Below, in pieces: positions 1-6,384 of a stretch of DNA of 8,285 nucleotides. The notes beneath the pieces were generated by a model that was not told the origin of the DNA, did not search any database, and was given only the letters and a program-made list of their open reading frames with translations. The stretch comes from an uncultured Clostridia bacterium. GTDB lineage: Bacteria > Bacillota > Clostridia > Christensenellales > CAG-314. How positions within the stretch are numbered: position 1 is the first letter of the stretch; each line of letters starts with the position of its first letter. Both the position numbers and the translations under genes were made by a program. The stretch is taken from the NCBI GenBank assembly GCA_934177025.1, contig CAKPPA010000041.1, positions 1-8,285 on the forward strand. The letters run 5' to 3'.

Positions 1-29
1 ACTATTAATGGTCATTAGTTGGGAGAACT

Positions 30-767
30 ATGGAAAACAAAAACAAGGAAATGACAACTCCGTCCGCAGGCAGGGCACCGCTCATTGCCTTACGAGGCAT
101 CACGGTGTTTCCGGGGCAAACGGCAACGGTGGACGTCGGCAGGGCAAAATCGTTAAAAGCATTGAATTTTGCGGCAAAAGGGGATTTGCCTTTGGTCGTC
201 GTCATGCAAAAAAGCATCAACACAATGAATCCGACGAAGTCCGATTTGTACGACGTCGGCACATTTGTGCGCATTAAACAAATTTTAAAAATGCCGAACG
301 ACAACGTTCGGGTACTTTTGCGCGGGTTAACGCGCGTGCGGTTAAACGACGTGCAGGATGACGACGAAATGCTCACCGTCGATTACGAGCCGCTTTCCCT
401 TCACAATGCCGACACGGTGTTAAGCGAGGCGTTGTTACGCAAAGCAAGGGAACTTTTTTCGGAATACGCCTTAAACGGCGGCAAAGTTTCCAAGGAAACG
501 GTAGCGCAGGCGGCGGAAATTTACGAACCGAACGAATTTATCGACACGTTGGTACATCACGTAGTGTACAACGACCAAAAAAAGCAGGAATTACTTGAAA
601 TTGCGGATACGGAAAAGCGTTTGGAGGAACTTTGCGTCATTTTGGCGAGCGAAATTCAAATTGCCAAACTCGACAAGCGCATTTCCAATCGCGTGCAATC
701 GCAGGTGGACAAAAATCAAAAGGAGTTTTACTTAAGGGAACAAATCCGCGCCATCAACGAGGACTAG
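30..767 (+). CDS. lon: Lon N-terminal domain fragment (245 aa, truncated)
   Basis: This is the 5' part of lon. Residues 14-120 read as the LAN substrate-binding domain: the opening APLIALRGITVFPG matches the family start, followed by the beta-rich core with VGTFVRIKQI and VRVLLRGLTRVRL. Residues about 130-245 are the helical part ending in EFYLREQIRAINED, which in Lon leads into the long helix before the AAA+ module. Translation then meets TAG 765-767. ATG 30 was chosen because it has GGGAG five bases upstream of the four-base spacer to the codon, and because homology begins within 15 residues of it. Alone, this product lacks ATPase and protease sites and could at most bind substrate or poison a Lon hexamer; that is inference. 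Confidence 0.7.
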   Translation: MENKNKEMTTPSAGRAPLIALRGITVFPGQTATVDVGRAKSLKALNFAAKGDLPLVVVMQKSINTMNPTKSDLYDVGTFVRIKQILKMPNDNVRVLLRGLTRVRLNDVQDDDEMLTVDYEPLSLHNADTVLSEALLRKARELFSEYALNGGKVSKETVAQAAEIYEPNEFIDTLVHHVVYNDQKKQELLEIADTEKRLEELCVILASEIQIAKLDKRISNRVQSQVDKNQKEFYLREQIRAINED

Positions 768-2236
768 GGCCCGACGCCACGGTTATTCGCAGCTATGTGG
801 AAACGCTGACGGACTTAAAGTGGAATTTTGAAACCAAGGACAACAAGGATCTCAAAAAAGCCCGCGAAATTTTGGAAGCGGAGCATTTCGGATTGGAAAA
901 AATCAAGGAACGCATTTTGGAGTATCTTGCCGTCATGCAAATGTCCGGCAACTTAAAAGCCCCGATTTTGTGCTTTGTCGGCCCTCCGGGGGTAGGCAAA
1001 ACTTCCATTGTCAAATCCATTGCCAAAGCCTTGAATCGCCGCTACGTGCGTATGAGCCTCGGCGGCATTCGTGACGAAGCGGAAATCCGCGGACATCGCC
1101 GCACTTACGTCGGCGCAATTCCGGGGCGCATCATTTATCATATCAAACAAGTCGGTTGCAAAAATCCGGTCTTTTTGCTGGACGAAATCGACAAAATGGC
1201 AAGCGATTACCGCGGCGATCCCGCAAGCGCAATGCTCGAGGTGTTGGATCCGGAGCAAAACAACGCGTTTGTGGATAACTACTTGGAAGTCCCGTACGAC
1301 TTGTCAAAAGTGCTGTTTGTCGCTACCGCAAACACGGTGGACAGCATTCCCGCTCCGCTACTCGACCGTATGGAAATCATCGAACTTTCCGGCTACACGG
1401 AGGAGGAAAAAATCCAAATTGCGGAAAAATTCCTGTTGCCGAAACAACTCAAGCAAAACGGCTTGAAGGAAGCGGATTTAAAAATCAGCGAAATGGCTCT
1501 GCGCGACACCGTCAACGGCTACACGCGCGAATCGGGCGTGCGCTCGTTGGAACGCGAAATCGCACAAATCTGTCGAAAGGCAGCATTGCGCATTTTGGAA
1601 AAGGGCGAAAAGGAAATTGCCGTAACTCCGAAAAATTTGGAGGAGTTTTTGGGCGTTGCAAAATTTACGGACGATGTCGTCAATTCGGTGGACGAAGTCG
1701 GATCCGTCATCGGGCTGGCATGGACGGCAGTCGGCGGCACCACACTCACGGTGGACGTTGCATTGTTCCAAGGCAAGGGGGAAGTGCTCCTTACCGGTCA
1801 GTTGGGCGACGTGATGAAGGAATCGGCGCGCACCGCCATCAGTTGCGTGCATGCGCGTGCGGCGGAATTGGGCATTTCGCCGGAAGTCTTTGCAAAAACG
1901 GACATTCACATTCACATTCCGGAAGGTGCCATTCCGAAGGACGGCCCGAGTGCGGGCATTACCTTAGCAACGGCAATCGCATCGGCATTCAGCAACAAAA
2001 AAGTCAGTAAACAAGTGGCAATGACGGGGGAAATTACCCTTCGCGGGAAAGTCCTGCCGATCGGCGGCTTAAAGGAAAAAGTTTTGGCTGCGTACCGTGT
2101 CGGCATTCGCAAAGTCATTTTGCCGCACGAAAACAAAAAGGATCTTGTGGAAATTCCGGACGAAATTCGCAAGCAAATGGAATTTATCGACGTCAAGGAC
2201 GTTTCGGAAGTGTTCCGCAACGCATTGGTGGACTAA
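764..2236 (+). CDS. lon: Lon AAA+ and serine protease part (3' fragment, start uncertain)
   Basis: The homologous part begins about codon CTA 764. It carries the Walker A motif GPPGVGKT (codons 980-1003), Walker B with FLLDEIDKM, the sensor/arginine region PAPLLDRMEII, and the C-terminal S16 protease domain. That domain has the catalytic serine in PKDGPSAG (codon 1949-1951) and the catalytic lysine in GGLKEKV (codon 2078-2080). Their 43-residue spacing equals that of E. coli Lon. All catalytic elements look functional. The frame is open back to TTG 632, which has GGAGG at 623-627, so a restart there is conceivable but would add about 44 non-homologous residues. Other in-frame starts are GTG 797 and ATG 935, both without a convincing ribosome site. 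Whether any product is made is unknown. The stop codon abuts the engB start. Confidence 0.7.
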   Translation, partial: LGPDATVIRSYVETLTDLKWNFETKDNKDLKKAREILEAEHFGLEKIKERILEYLAVMQMSGNLKAPILCFVGPPGVGKTSIVKSIAKALNRRYVRMSLGGIRDEAEIRGHRRTYVGAIPGRIIYHIKQVGCKNPVFLLDEIDKMASDYRGDPASAMLEVLDPEQNNAFVDNYLEVPYDLSKVLFVATANTVDSIPAPLLDRMEIIELSGYTEEEKIQIAEKFLLPKQLKQNGLKEADLKISEMALRDTVNGYTRESGVRSLEREIAQICRKAALRILEKGEKEIAVTPKNLEEFLGVAKFTDDVVNSVDEVGSVIGLAWTAVGGTTLTVDVALFQGKGEVLLTGQLGDVMKESARTAISCVHARAAELGISPEVFAKTDIHIHIPEGAIPKDGPSAGITLATAIASAFSNKKVSKQVAMTGEITLRGKVLPIGGLKEKVLAAYRVGIRKVILPHENKKDLVEIPDEIRKQMEFIDVKDVSEVFRNALVD

Positions 2237-2881
2237 ATGAAAAAAACGGCGGTGTTTTTGTCCTCTGCGGCAAATCGAGCGGGCTTTTTAACTTCGGAAA
2301 AAATCCAAATTGCCGTGGTAGGCAAGTCGAACGTCGGCAAAAGTTCGTTTTTGAATTTTTTAGCGGGGGACGGCAAACTGGCACGCACGTCCAAGGACCC
2401 GGGGCGGACGCGTTTAATCAATTATTTTTTGTTCGGCGATTCCGTCATTCTCACCGATTTACCGGGGTACGGCTACGCAAAAGTTTCCTTTCAGGAAAAA
2501 AAAATGTGGGCGTCCTTAATGGAAACGTATTTTCGGGAGGAACCGATGTTGCGTCACGTGCTGTTTTTGGTGGATTTGCGCCACGAACCGACGGCGGACG
2601 ATAAAACGATGTTTCGGTTTTTAACGGAGCGCAACCTTCCGTTTACCGTCATCGCCACGAAAGCCGACAAGCTCAAACGCTACGAAATTCCGTTGCGGGT
2701 GCGTTCCATTGCCAACACGTTTTGTTTGGGCGAAAAAAACGTCATTCCCGTTTCCGTTCCGGAAAAGCGCAATCGCGACTTGGTGTGGGAAAGGTTGGAA
2801 CAAATTTATTGCAACGAAACCAACCCTGCCGCATCGGCGGACGAGGTGGTCGAAGCACCCGCTTGTGCGGAGGAATCGTAA
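2237..2881 (+). CDS. engB: Ribosome biogenesis GTP-binding protein EngB (YihA/YsxC)
   Basis: EngB is a TRAFAC-class GTPase of the cytoplasm needed for assembly of the large ribosomal subunit, and is essential in several bacteria. The 214-residue protein shows the GTPase motifs in order: G1 GKSNVGKSS (29-37), the G2 loop TSKDPGRT (51-58), G3 DLPGYG (74-79), G4 TKADK (141-145) and a G5-like PVSV (171-174). Length matches the family (about 195-215), with a short acidic tail that is probably disordered. The ATG follows the lon stop with no gap (TAAATG), and the only ribosome-site candidate is GGTGG at 2227-2231 inside lon, so translation is probably coupled to lon. The lon-ysxC order is known from Bacillus and relatives. 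A strong terminator follows, closing the lon-engB unit. Confidence 0.95.
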   Translation: MKKTAVFLSSAANRAGFLTSEKIQIAVVGKSNVGKSSFLNFLAGDGKLARTSKDPGRTRLINYFLFGDSVILTDLPGYGYAKVSFQEKKMWASLMETYFREEPMLRHVLFLVDLRHEPTADDKTMFRFLTERNLPFTVIATKADKLKRYEIPLRVRSIANTFCLGEKNVIPVSVPEKRNRDLVWERLEQIYCNETNPAASADEVVEAPACAEES

Positions 2882-2890
2882 CGTCATTTT

Positions 2891-2922
2891 ACGTACCGAC
2901 AAAATCCGTCGGTACGTTTTTT
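2891..2922 (+). terminator. Intrinsic terminator of lon-engB
   Basis: A perfect 10-bp stem, ACGTACCGAC (2891-2900) with GTCGGTACGT (2908-2917), closes a 7-nt loop and runs into six T (2917-2922). It lies 10 bases after the engB stop. Confidence 0.93.
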
Positions 2923-3016
2923 GCACCCGACCTTAAAACGTCGTTGCCCTTTTGTCGTGTCACAATAGATGGTTGCGGTTTTTTTGAAAGGGGATTTAAA
3001 ACGTAAATTTTGTTGG

Positions 3017-3114
3017 AAAGCGGTTGCTTGCGGTTTGGGTGCTGTTTGTTCGGAGCGGTTTTGCGTCGGGAAGTAGTTTTTCGGAGCGGTTTTGCGTTGA
3101 AAAGCGGTTTTCGG
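3017..3114 (+). repeat. G/T-rich degenerate short repeats in the gap before rubrerythrin
   Basis: An 18-nt unit, TTCGGAGCGGTTTTGCGT, occurs exactly at 3049-3066 and 3080-3097, a 31-bp period. Partial copies built on AAGCGGTT lie at about 3018 and 3101. The + strand here is strikingly rich in G and T. The rest of the 323-nt gap (2882-3204) holds the engB terminator, the rubrerythrin promoter and a Fur-like box. I see no convincing gene in it; the longest small frame, from ATG 2969, has no ribosome site. Confidence 0.6.
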
Positions 3115-3133
3115 ATTATTTTTTAAAAACCTA

Positions 3134-3162
3134 TTGACAGAAGCAAAAAAAAGGTTTAAAAT
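3134..3162 (+). promoter_or_regulatory. Sigma-A-type promoter of rubrerythrin
   Basis: The -35 TTGACA (3134-3139) is a perfect consensus. A 17-bp spacer containing a run of eight A (3145-3152) separates it from the -10 TAAAAT (3157-3162), a 5/6 match. Transcription should start near 3169. This predicts strong transcription unless repressed. Confidence 0.88.
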
Positions 3163-3173
3163 TTTTACATAAC

Positions 3174-3188
3174 TAATAACAGTTATCA
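3174..3188 (+). promoter_or_regulatory. Candidate Fur-family (PerR/Fur-like) operator
   Basis: TAATAAC-A-GTTATCA is a 7-1-7 inverted repeat with six of seven positions symmetric. By eye it matches 11 of 14 arm positions of the Fur box TGATAATnATTATCA and 10 of 14 of the B. subtilis PerR box TTATAATnATTATAA. It lies just after the expected transcription start and before the ribosome site, where a bound repressor would block expression. Control of rubrerythrin by PerR is known in Clostridium; its use here is inference. Confidence 0.5.
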
Positions 3189-3191
3189 TTT

Positions 3192-3197
3192 AGGAGG
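3192..3197 (+). promoter_or_regulatory. Strong ribosome binding site of rubrerythrin
   Basis: AGGAGG is a full match to the anti-Shine-Dalgarno core, seven bases before ATG 3205. It fixes the start codon and suggests high expression. Confidence 0.9.
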
Positions 3198-3204
3198 GAG
3201 TAAA

Positions 3205-3738
3205 ATGGAACTGAAAGGATCGAAAACGGAAAAGAACTTGATGGATGCATTTGCGGGCGAAAGTCAGGCACGCAACAAATATACGTATTACGCTTCGCAG
3301 GCAAAAAAGGACGGCATGGAGCAAATTGCGGAAATTTTTACCAAAACGGCGGATAACGAAAAAGAACACGCAAAAATGTGGTTCAAACTGTTCCACGGCA
3401 TCGGCTCCACGTACGAAAACCTGCTGGATGCTGCTGCCGGCGAACGTCACGAATGGACGATTATGTACAAGGAAATGGCAAAAGTTGCGGACGAGGAAGG
3501 CTTCCACGAAATCGCACAAAAAATGCGTTTGGTGGCAGATATCGAGGAAAACCACGAAGCGCGGTATCGTAAACTTGCGGAAAACATCAAAATCGGCAAG
3601 GTGTTCGAAAAGGAGGAAGCGGTTGTTTGGGAATGCCGCAACTGCGGACATCGCTATTTCGGCAAAAAACCGCCGGAAGTTTGCCAAACTTGCAATCATC
3701 CGCAATCGTACTTCGAAGTGCATCAGGATAATTTTTAA
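3205..3738 (+). CDS. rbr: Rubrerythrin (diiron peroxidase with C-terminal rubredoxin domain)
   Basis: Rubrerythrin reduces hydrogen peroxide to water in the cytoplasm of anaerobes, taking electrons through its rubredoxin domain. The 177-residue protein has the ferritin-like four-helix domain at about 1-140. Visible diiron ligands are E19 in GESQAR, E52 and H55 in NEKEH, E80 and E83 in AGERHE, and the IEENHE segment (113-118). The C-terminal rubredoxin domain binds Fe(Cys)4 through C144-x2-C147 and C160-x2-C163. Domain order and length fit the classical Desulfovibrio-type protein (about 190 residues). The start is set by AGGAGG at 3192-3197. The gene stands alone between a near-consensus promoter with a Fur/PerR-like box and its own terminator, so induction by peroxide or iron limitation is plausible. 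It indicates an anaerobe coping with occasional oxygen. Confidence 0.96.
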   Translation: MELKGSKTEKNLMDAFAGESQARNKYTYYASQAKKDGMEQIAEIFTKTADNEKEHAKMWFKLFHGIGSTYENLLDAAAGERHEWTIMYKEMAKVADEEGFHEIAQKMRLVADIEENHEARYRKLAENIKIGKVFEKEEAVVWECRNCGHRYFGKKPPEVCQTCNHPQSYFEVHQDNF

Positions 3739-3749
3739 GTTGCATACAC

Positions 3750-3777
3750 AAGCACGTCGGAAACGGCGTGCTTTTTT
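3750..3777 (+). terminator. Intrinsic terminator of rubrerythrin
   Basis: A 10-bp stem, AAGCACGTCG (3750-3759) with CGGCGTGCTT (3764-3773) including one T-G pair, is capped by a GAAA tetraloop and followed by a run of six T (3772-3777). It separates rubrerythrin from the copper ATPase gene. Confidence 0.95.
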
Positions 3778-3804
3778 GCCGTAATGAAAGGGGTTTGGCT
3801 ACAA

Positions 3805-3829
3805 AAAAAGGAAAGGGCTACTCCTTTTT
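3805..3829 (+). repeat. Inverted repeat in the copA leader
   Basis: AAAAAGGA (3805-3812) and TCCTTTTT (3822-3829) form perfect 8-bp arms around a 9-nt loop, ending directly before the weak ribosome site GAGGA (3830-3834) of the copper ATPase gene. It could be a leader hairpin or a protein site. I see no recognised CsoR or CopY operator here, and only a poor promoter (TTGCCG 3776-3781, 18 bp, TACAAA 3800-3805). Confidence 0.5.
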
Positions 3830-3844
3830 GAGGAAAATCAAAAA

Positions 3845-6379
3845 ATGGAAAAGGAAAACAAAGAGATTTTTGAAATCGAAAATATGACGTGCGCCGTTTG
3901 TGTCGGTGTCAACGAAAAAGCGATTCGGAGCGTAAAAGGCGTAAAGGACGTTACGGTCAATTTGGTGTCCAAAAAAGCCTACGTCACGCTGGAACAAGGC
4001 GCAAACCCCGAGGAAGTCAACCGCAACGTGCTAAAAGCGGTTACCGCCGAGGGCTATCGCATTCGGCCGTATCGGAAGGGGAGCGACGTCACCAACCAAA
4101 AGGAAAAAAGTGCTTACAAAAGGAAACTCCTTGTGGCTTTGACCTTTGCCGCCGTGTTGCTGTACGTTTCCATGGGGCCGATGCTGGGGTTACCTGCATT
4201 AATTTCGCCCGAAAAAACGCCGCAACTTTACGTTGTCACGCAAATGCTATTAACGCTTCCCGTTGTTGCGGTAGGCTATCGGTTTTACACCGTCGGGTTT
4301 CGCAACCTCATTCGCAAAAAACCGAATATGGATTCACTGGTGGCGGTCAGCACAACCTGTTCCTTTTTGTACAGCGTGTACGCCTCCGTGCGAGTGTTTC
4401 AGGGGGAAACGCATTTTGTCCATTCGTTGTACTTCGAGTCCGTTGCGGTCATCCTTGCCTTAATTTTACTCGGAAAATTTTTGGAAGCACGTTCGCTCGG
4501 CAAAACGGGCGAAGCCGTGCAAAAACTGTTGGGGATGACGGCAAAAACGGCAACGCTCTGGACGGAGCAAGGCGAAAAAATTCTCCCCGTGGAAGAAATC
4601 CGCGTCGGTGACGTGTTGGTGCTAAAAGCAGGCGAACGCGTAGCGGTGGACGGCACGATTCTTTCGGGGCATGCGTCGGTGGACGAATCCATGCTAACGG
4701 GCGAAAGCATTCCCGTGGAAAAGGCGTTGGGGGACAAAGTGTTTGCCGGCACCGTCAACCTTTCGTCCGTGGCGAAATATCGAGCGGAACGGATCGGCAG
4801 CGAAACCACGCTTTCCGAAATCATCCGCATGGTGGAAAATGCCCAAGGCTCAAAAGCCCCCATTGCAAAATTGGCGGATCGAATTGCGGGGATTTTTACG
4901 CCGGTTGTCATCGGCATTGCTCTTTTGGCGTTTGCGGTTTGGATGCTGATTCAAAAGGACTTTGCTTTTGCCGTCAACATTTTCGTATCTGTTCTAGTGG
5001 TGGCTTGTCCGTGCGCTTTGGGACTAGCAACGCCGACTGCAATCATTGCTGGGGCAGGAAAGGGCGCGGAACAGGGCATTTTGTTTAAAAGTGCCGCGGC
5101 ACTACAAACGCTAAGCAAAACGAATCGCATCGTGTTCGACAAAACGGGAACCATCACAACCGGCAACGTTCGTGTGCAAAAAACGGAAGTTTTAGGTACG
5201 CTTTCGGCAAACGAAGCCTTGTTTTACGTCGGTAGTGCCGAACTTCATTCCGTGCATCCGTTGGCAAAAGCCATTGTCGCTTACGCACGCGAACAGGGCG
5301 TTACGCTGGCAGAACCGCAAAAAACGGAAATTCTCGATGGCTTCGGGCTGATTTCCGTCGTAAACGGAAAAACCGTGCGTGTCGGGAAACCGACGGGAGC
5401 GCAACTACGGAACGACGACGGATTTACGCTTGTTACGGCGGAGGTGGACGGCACCCCCGTCCTACGACTCGCCCTGACGGACACGCTTAAGGCGGATGCG
5501 AAGGAAACGATGGAAGCGTTCCGTGCCTTGGGCATCGAAACGTATCTTTTAAGCGGCGACAATCGTGCAGCCGTTTGCCGTGTTGCCGAAACCGCAGGGA
5601 TTGCTAACGTCATTGCCGAAGTGTTGCCGGAGCAAAAGGCAATTCAAGTAGAGGAATTAAAAAGGGACGGCAACGTTACCATGGTGGGCGACGGGGTGAA
5701 CGATGCTCCTGCGCTTGTTACGGCAAACACGGGCATTGCCGTCAGTAACGGTACGGACGTTGCCATCGAGGCGGCAGATATCGTCATCACGTCGCAACGA
5801 TTGCATTCGGTGCTGACGGCGGTGCGTTTAAGCCGCCAAACCATGCGTGTCGTCAAGCAAAACCTGTTTTGGGCGTTTTTTTACAACTGCATCGGCATTC
5901 CCGTGGCATGCGGTGTGTTTGCGGGAGCAGGGCTTTTGTTAAATCCGATGATTGCGGCAGCGGCAATGACGTTGTCGTCGGTGTGCGTGGTCAGTAACGC
6001 ATTGCGCCTGAATTTGTTCCGCGATCGCACGGCAACCGCAGGCACGGCAAGGAAAAAATCCGCAAAAACGAAAGTACCATCGGCAAAAAGTACCGAGGAA
6101 AAACCGGCGACAAAACTTGTCATCGACAACGAAATTAAAGCGGCGGAGGCTTTTCCGCCAAAGGAGAGGACTATGGAAAAAATTTCGCTTCACGTGGAAG
6201 GAATGATGTGCCCGCACTGCGAAAACCGTGTGGAAACGGCACTTAAGGGGTTAAACGGCGTTACGGAATGTAAGGCAAATCATTTGGAACATCGTGTGGA
6301 AGTCACGTTCGATCCGCATCAAGTGACGGAATCCGAACTAAAGGACGCCATCGTGCAGCAAGGTTACGAAGTAAAGTAA
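3845..6379 (+). CDS. copA: Copper-translocating P1B-type ATPase CopA with N- and C-terminal HMA domains
   Basis: This is an inner-membrane Cu(I) export pump driven by ATP. The 844 residues contain, in order: an N-terminal heavy-metal-associated domain with MTCAVC (C16, C19); four membrane helices (about 94-214); the actuator domain with TGES (285-288); helices 5-6 (about 345-402) with the transport motif CPC (388-390); the P/N domains with DKTGT (phosphorylated D432), HP (471-472) and GDGVNDAP (615-622); helices 7-8 with Y680-N681 and M708...S712 before NALRL; a Lys/Ala-rich linker (about 724-776); and a second HMA domain with MMCPHC (C789, C792). The CPC, YN and MxxSS residues mark the Cu(I)-specific subgroup. 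The start is ATG 3845 with GAGGA at 3830-3834. Oddity: the second HMA domain begins at an internal ATG (codon 777) with its own ribosome site. No copper regulator gene lies in the window. Confidence 0.96.
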   Translation: MEKENKEIFEIENMTCAVCVGVNEKAIRSVKGVKDVTVNLVSKKAYVTLEQGANPEEVNRNVLKAVTAEGYRIRPYRKGSDVTNQKEKSAYKRKLLVALTFAAVLLYVSMGPMLGLPALISPEKTPQLYVVTQMLLTLPVVAVGYRFYTVGFRNLIRKKPNMDSLVAVSTTCSFLYSVYASVRVFQGETHFVHSLYFESVAVILALILLGKFLEARSLGKTGEAVQKLLGMTAKTATLWTEQGEKILPVEEIRVGDVLVLKAGERVAVDGTILSGHASVDESMLTGESIPVEKALGDKVFAGTVNLSSVAKYRAERIGSETTLSEIIRMVENAQGSKAPIAKLADRIAGIFTPVVIGIALLAFAVWMLIQKDFAFAVNIFVSVLVVACPCALGLATPTAIIAGAGKGAEQGILFKSAAALQTLSKTNRIVFDKTGTITTGNVRVQKTEVLGTLSANEALFYVGSAELHSVHPLAKAIVAYAREQGVTLAEPQKTEILDGFGLISVVNGKTVRVGKPTGAQLRNDDGFTLVTAEVDGTPVLRLALTDTLKADAKETMEAFRALGIETYLLSGDNRAAVCRVAETAGIANVIAEVLPEQKAIQVEELKRDGNVTMVGDGVNDAPALVTANTGIAVSNGTDVAIEAADIVITSQRLHSVLTAVRLSRQTMRVVKQNLFWAFFYNCIGIPVACGVFAGAGLLLNPMIAAAAMTLSSVCVVSNALRLNLFRDRTATAGTARKKSAKTKVPSAKSTEEKPATKLVIDNEIKAAEAFPPKERTMEKISLHVEGMMCPHCENRVETALKGLNGVTECKANHLEHRVEVTFDPHQVTESELKDAIVQQGYEVK
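6161..6166 (+). promoter_or_regulatory. Internal Shine-Dalgarno site within copA
   Basis: AAGGAG, continuing as AGG, lies six bases before the in-frame ATG 6173. It is stronger than the site at the copA start itself (GAGGA with ten bases of spacing). Here it is read as codons for Lys-Glu-Arg at the end of the linker. Confidence 0.7.
6173..6379 (+). CDS. copZ: Possible internally initiated CopZ-like copper chaperone (68 aa), in frame within copA
   Basis: Starting at ATG 6173 gives a complete 68-residue HMA protein opening MEKISLHVEGMMCPHC, with metal-binding C13 and C16, and ending at the copA stop. Free CopZ chaperones are typically 65-70 residues, begin a few residues before the first beta strand as here, and carry Cu(I) to CopA in the cytoplasm. 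The AAGGAG site with ideal spacing makes separate translation plausible. The alternative is that the ATG and ribosome site are relics of a formerly separate copZ that fused to copA by loss of the copA stop. Dual products from copA are established in E. coli, where a programmed frameshift releases the N-terminal HMA domain as a chaperone; here the mechanism and the end of the protein would differ. The domain is certain; the separate product is inferred. Confidence 0.5.
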   Translation: MEKISLHVEGMMCPHCENRVETALKGLNGVTECKANHLEHRVEVTFDPHQVTESELKDAIVQQGYEVK

Positions 6380-6384
6380 CTCAT

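Larger units (their letters stand above)
30..2236 (+). pseudogene. lon: lon, ATP-dependent Lon protease, disrupted by an internal deletion and frameshift
   Basis: Lon is a cytoplasmic AAA+ serine protease that degrades misfolded and regulatory proteins. Both halves of a LonA protein are present but in different frames: the N-domain is open from ATG 30 to TAG 765-767, and the AAA+/protease part runs one frame back from about 764 to TAA 2234-2236. Restoring one base would give 735 residues; LonA proteins are usually about 770-790. The shortfall sits at the frame junction. After the REQIRAINED segment, family members have roughly 45 further residues of a helical bundle before the motif matched here by TVIRSYVETL, and only about three remain. 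The rest of both halves has intact motifs and no other stop, so the event is recent or is an assembly error. ATG 30 has GGGAG at 21-25. If the sequence is right, full-length Lon is not made. Confidence 0.85.

Noticed and set aside
6..17. Short inverted repeat TAATG-GT-CATTA before lon as a CtsR, HrcA or other heat-shock operator
   Set aside because: It matches neither the CIRCE nor the CtsR pattern, is only ten paired bases, and the upstream context is cut off by the window edge. It may belong to the end of the preceding gene.
700..770. Programmed -1 frameshift as the explanation of the split lon frame
   Set aside because: No canonical slippery heptamer lies in phase before the TAG; the nearest A-rich run (710-716) would shift far too early and replace the conserved EFYLREQIRAIN segment. 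Frameshifting also would not restore the roughly 43 missing residues.
2969..3076. Small frame of about 35 codons from ATG 2969
   Set aside because: No ribosome site, no clear promoter, and its second half is the repeat patch itself.
3776..3805. TTGCCG-18-TACAAA as the copA promoter
   Set aside because: Both boxes are weak and the -35 overlaps the rubrerythrin terminator T run. Noted only as a possibility; the true copA promoter is not clear from sequence.
3739..3844. CsoR- or CopY-type copper operator upstream of copA
   Set aside because: I found neither a TACAnnTGTA box nor a G/C-tract inverted repeat typical of CsoR sites in this gap.
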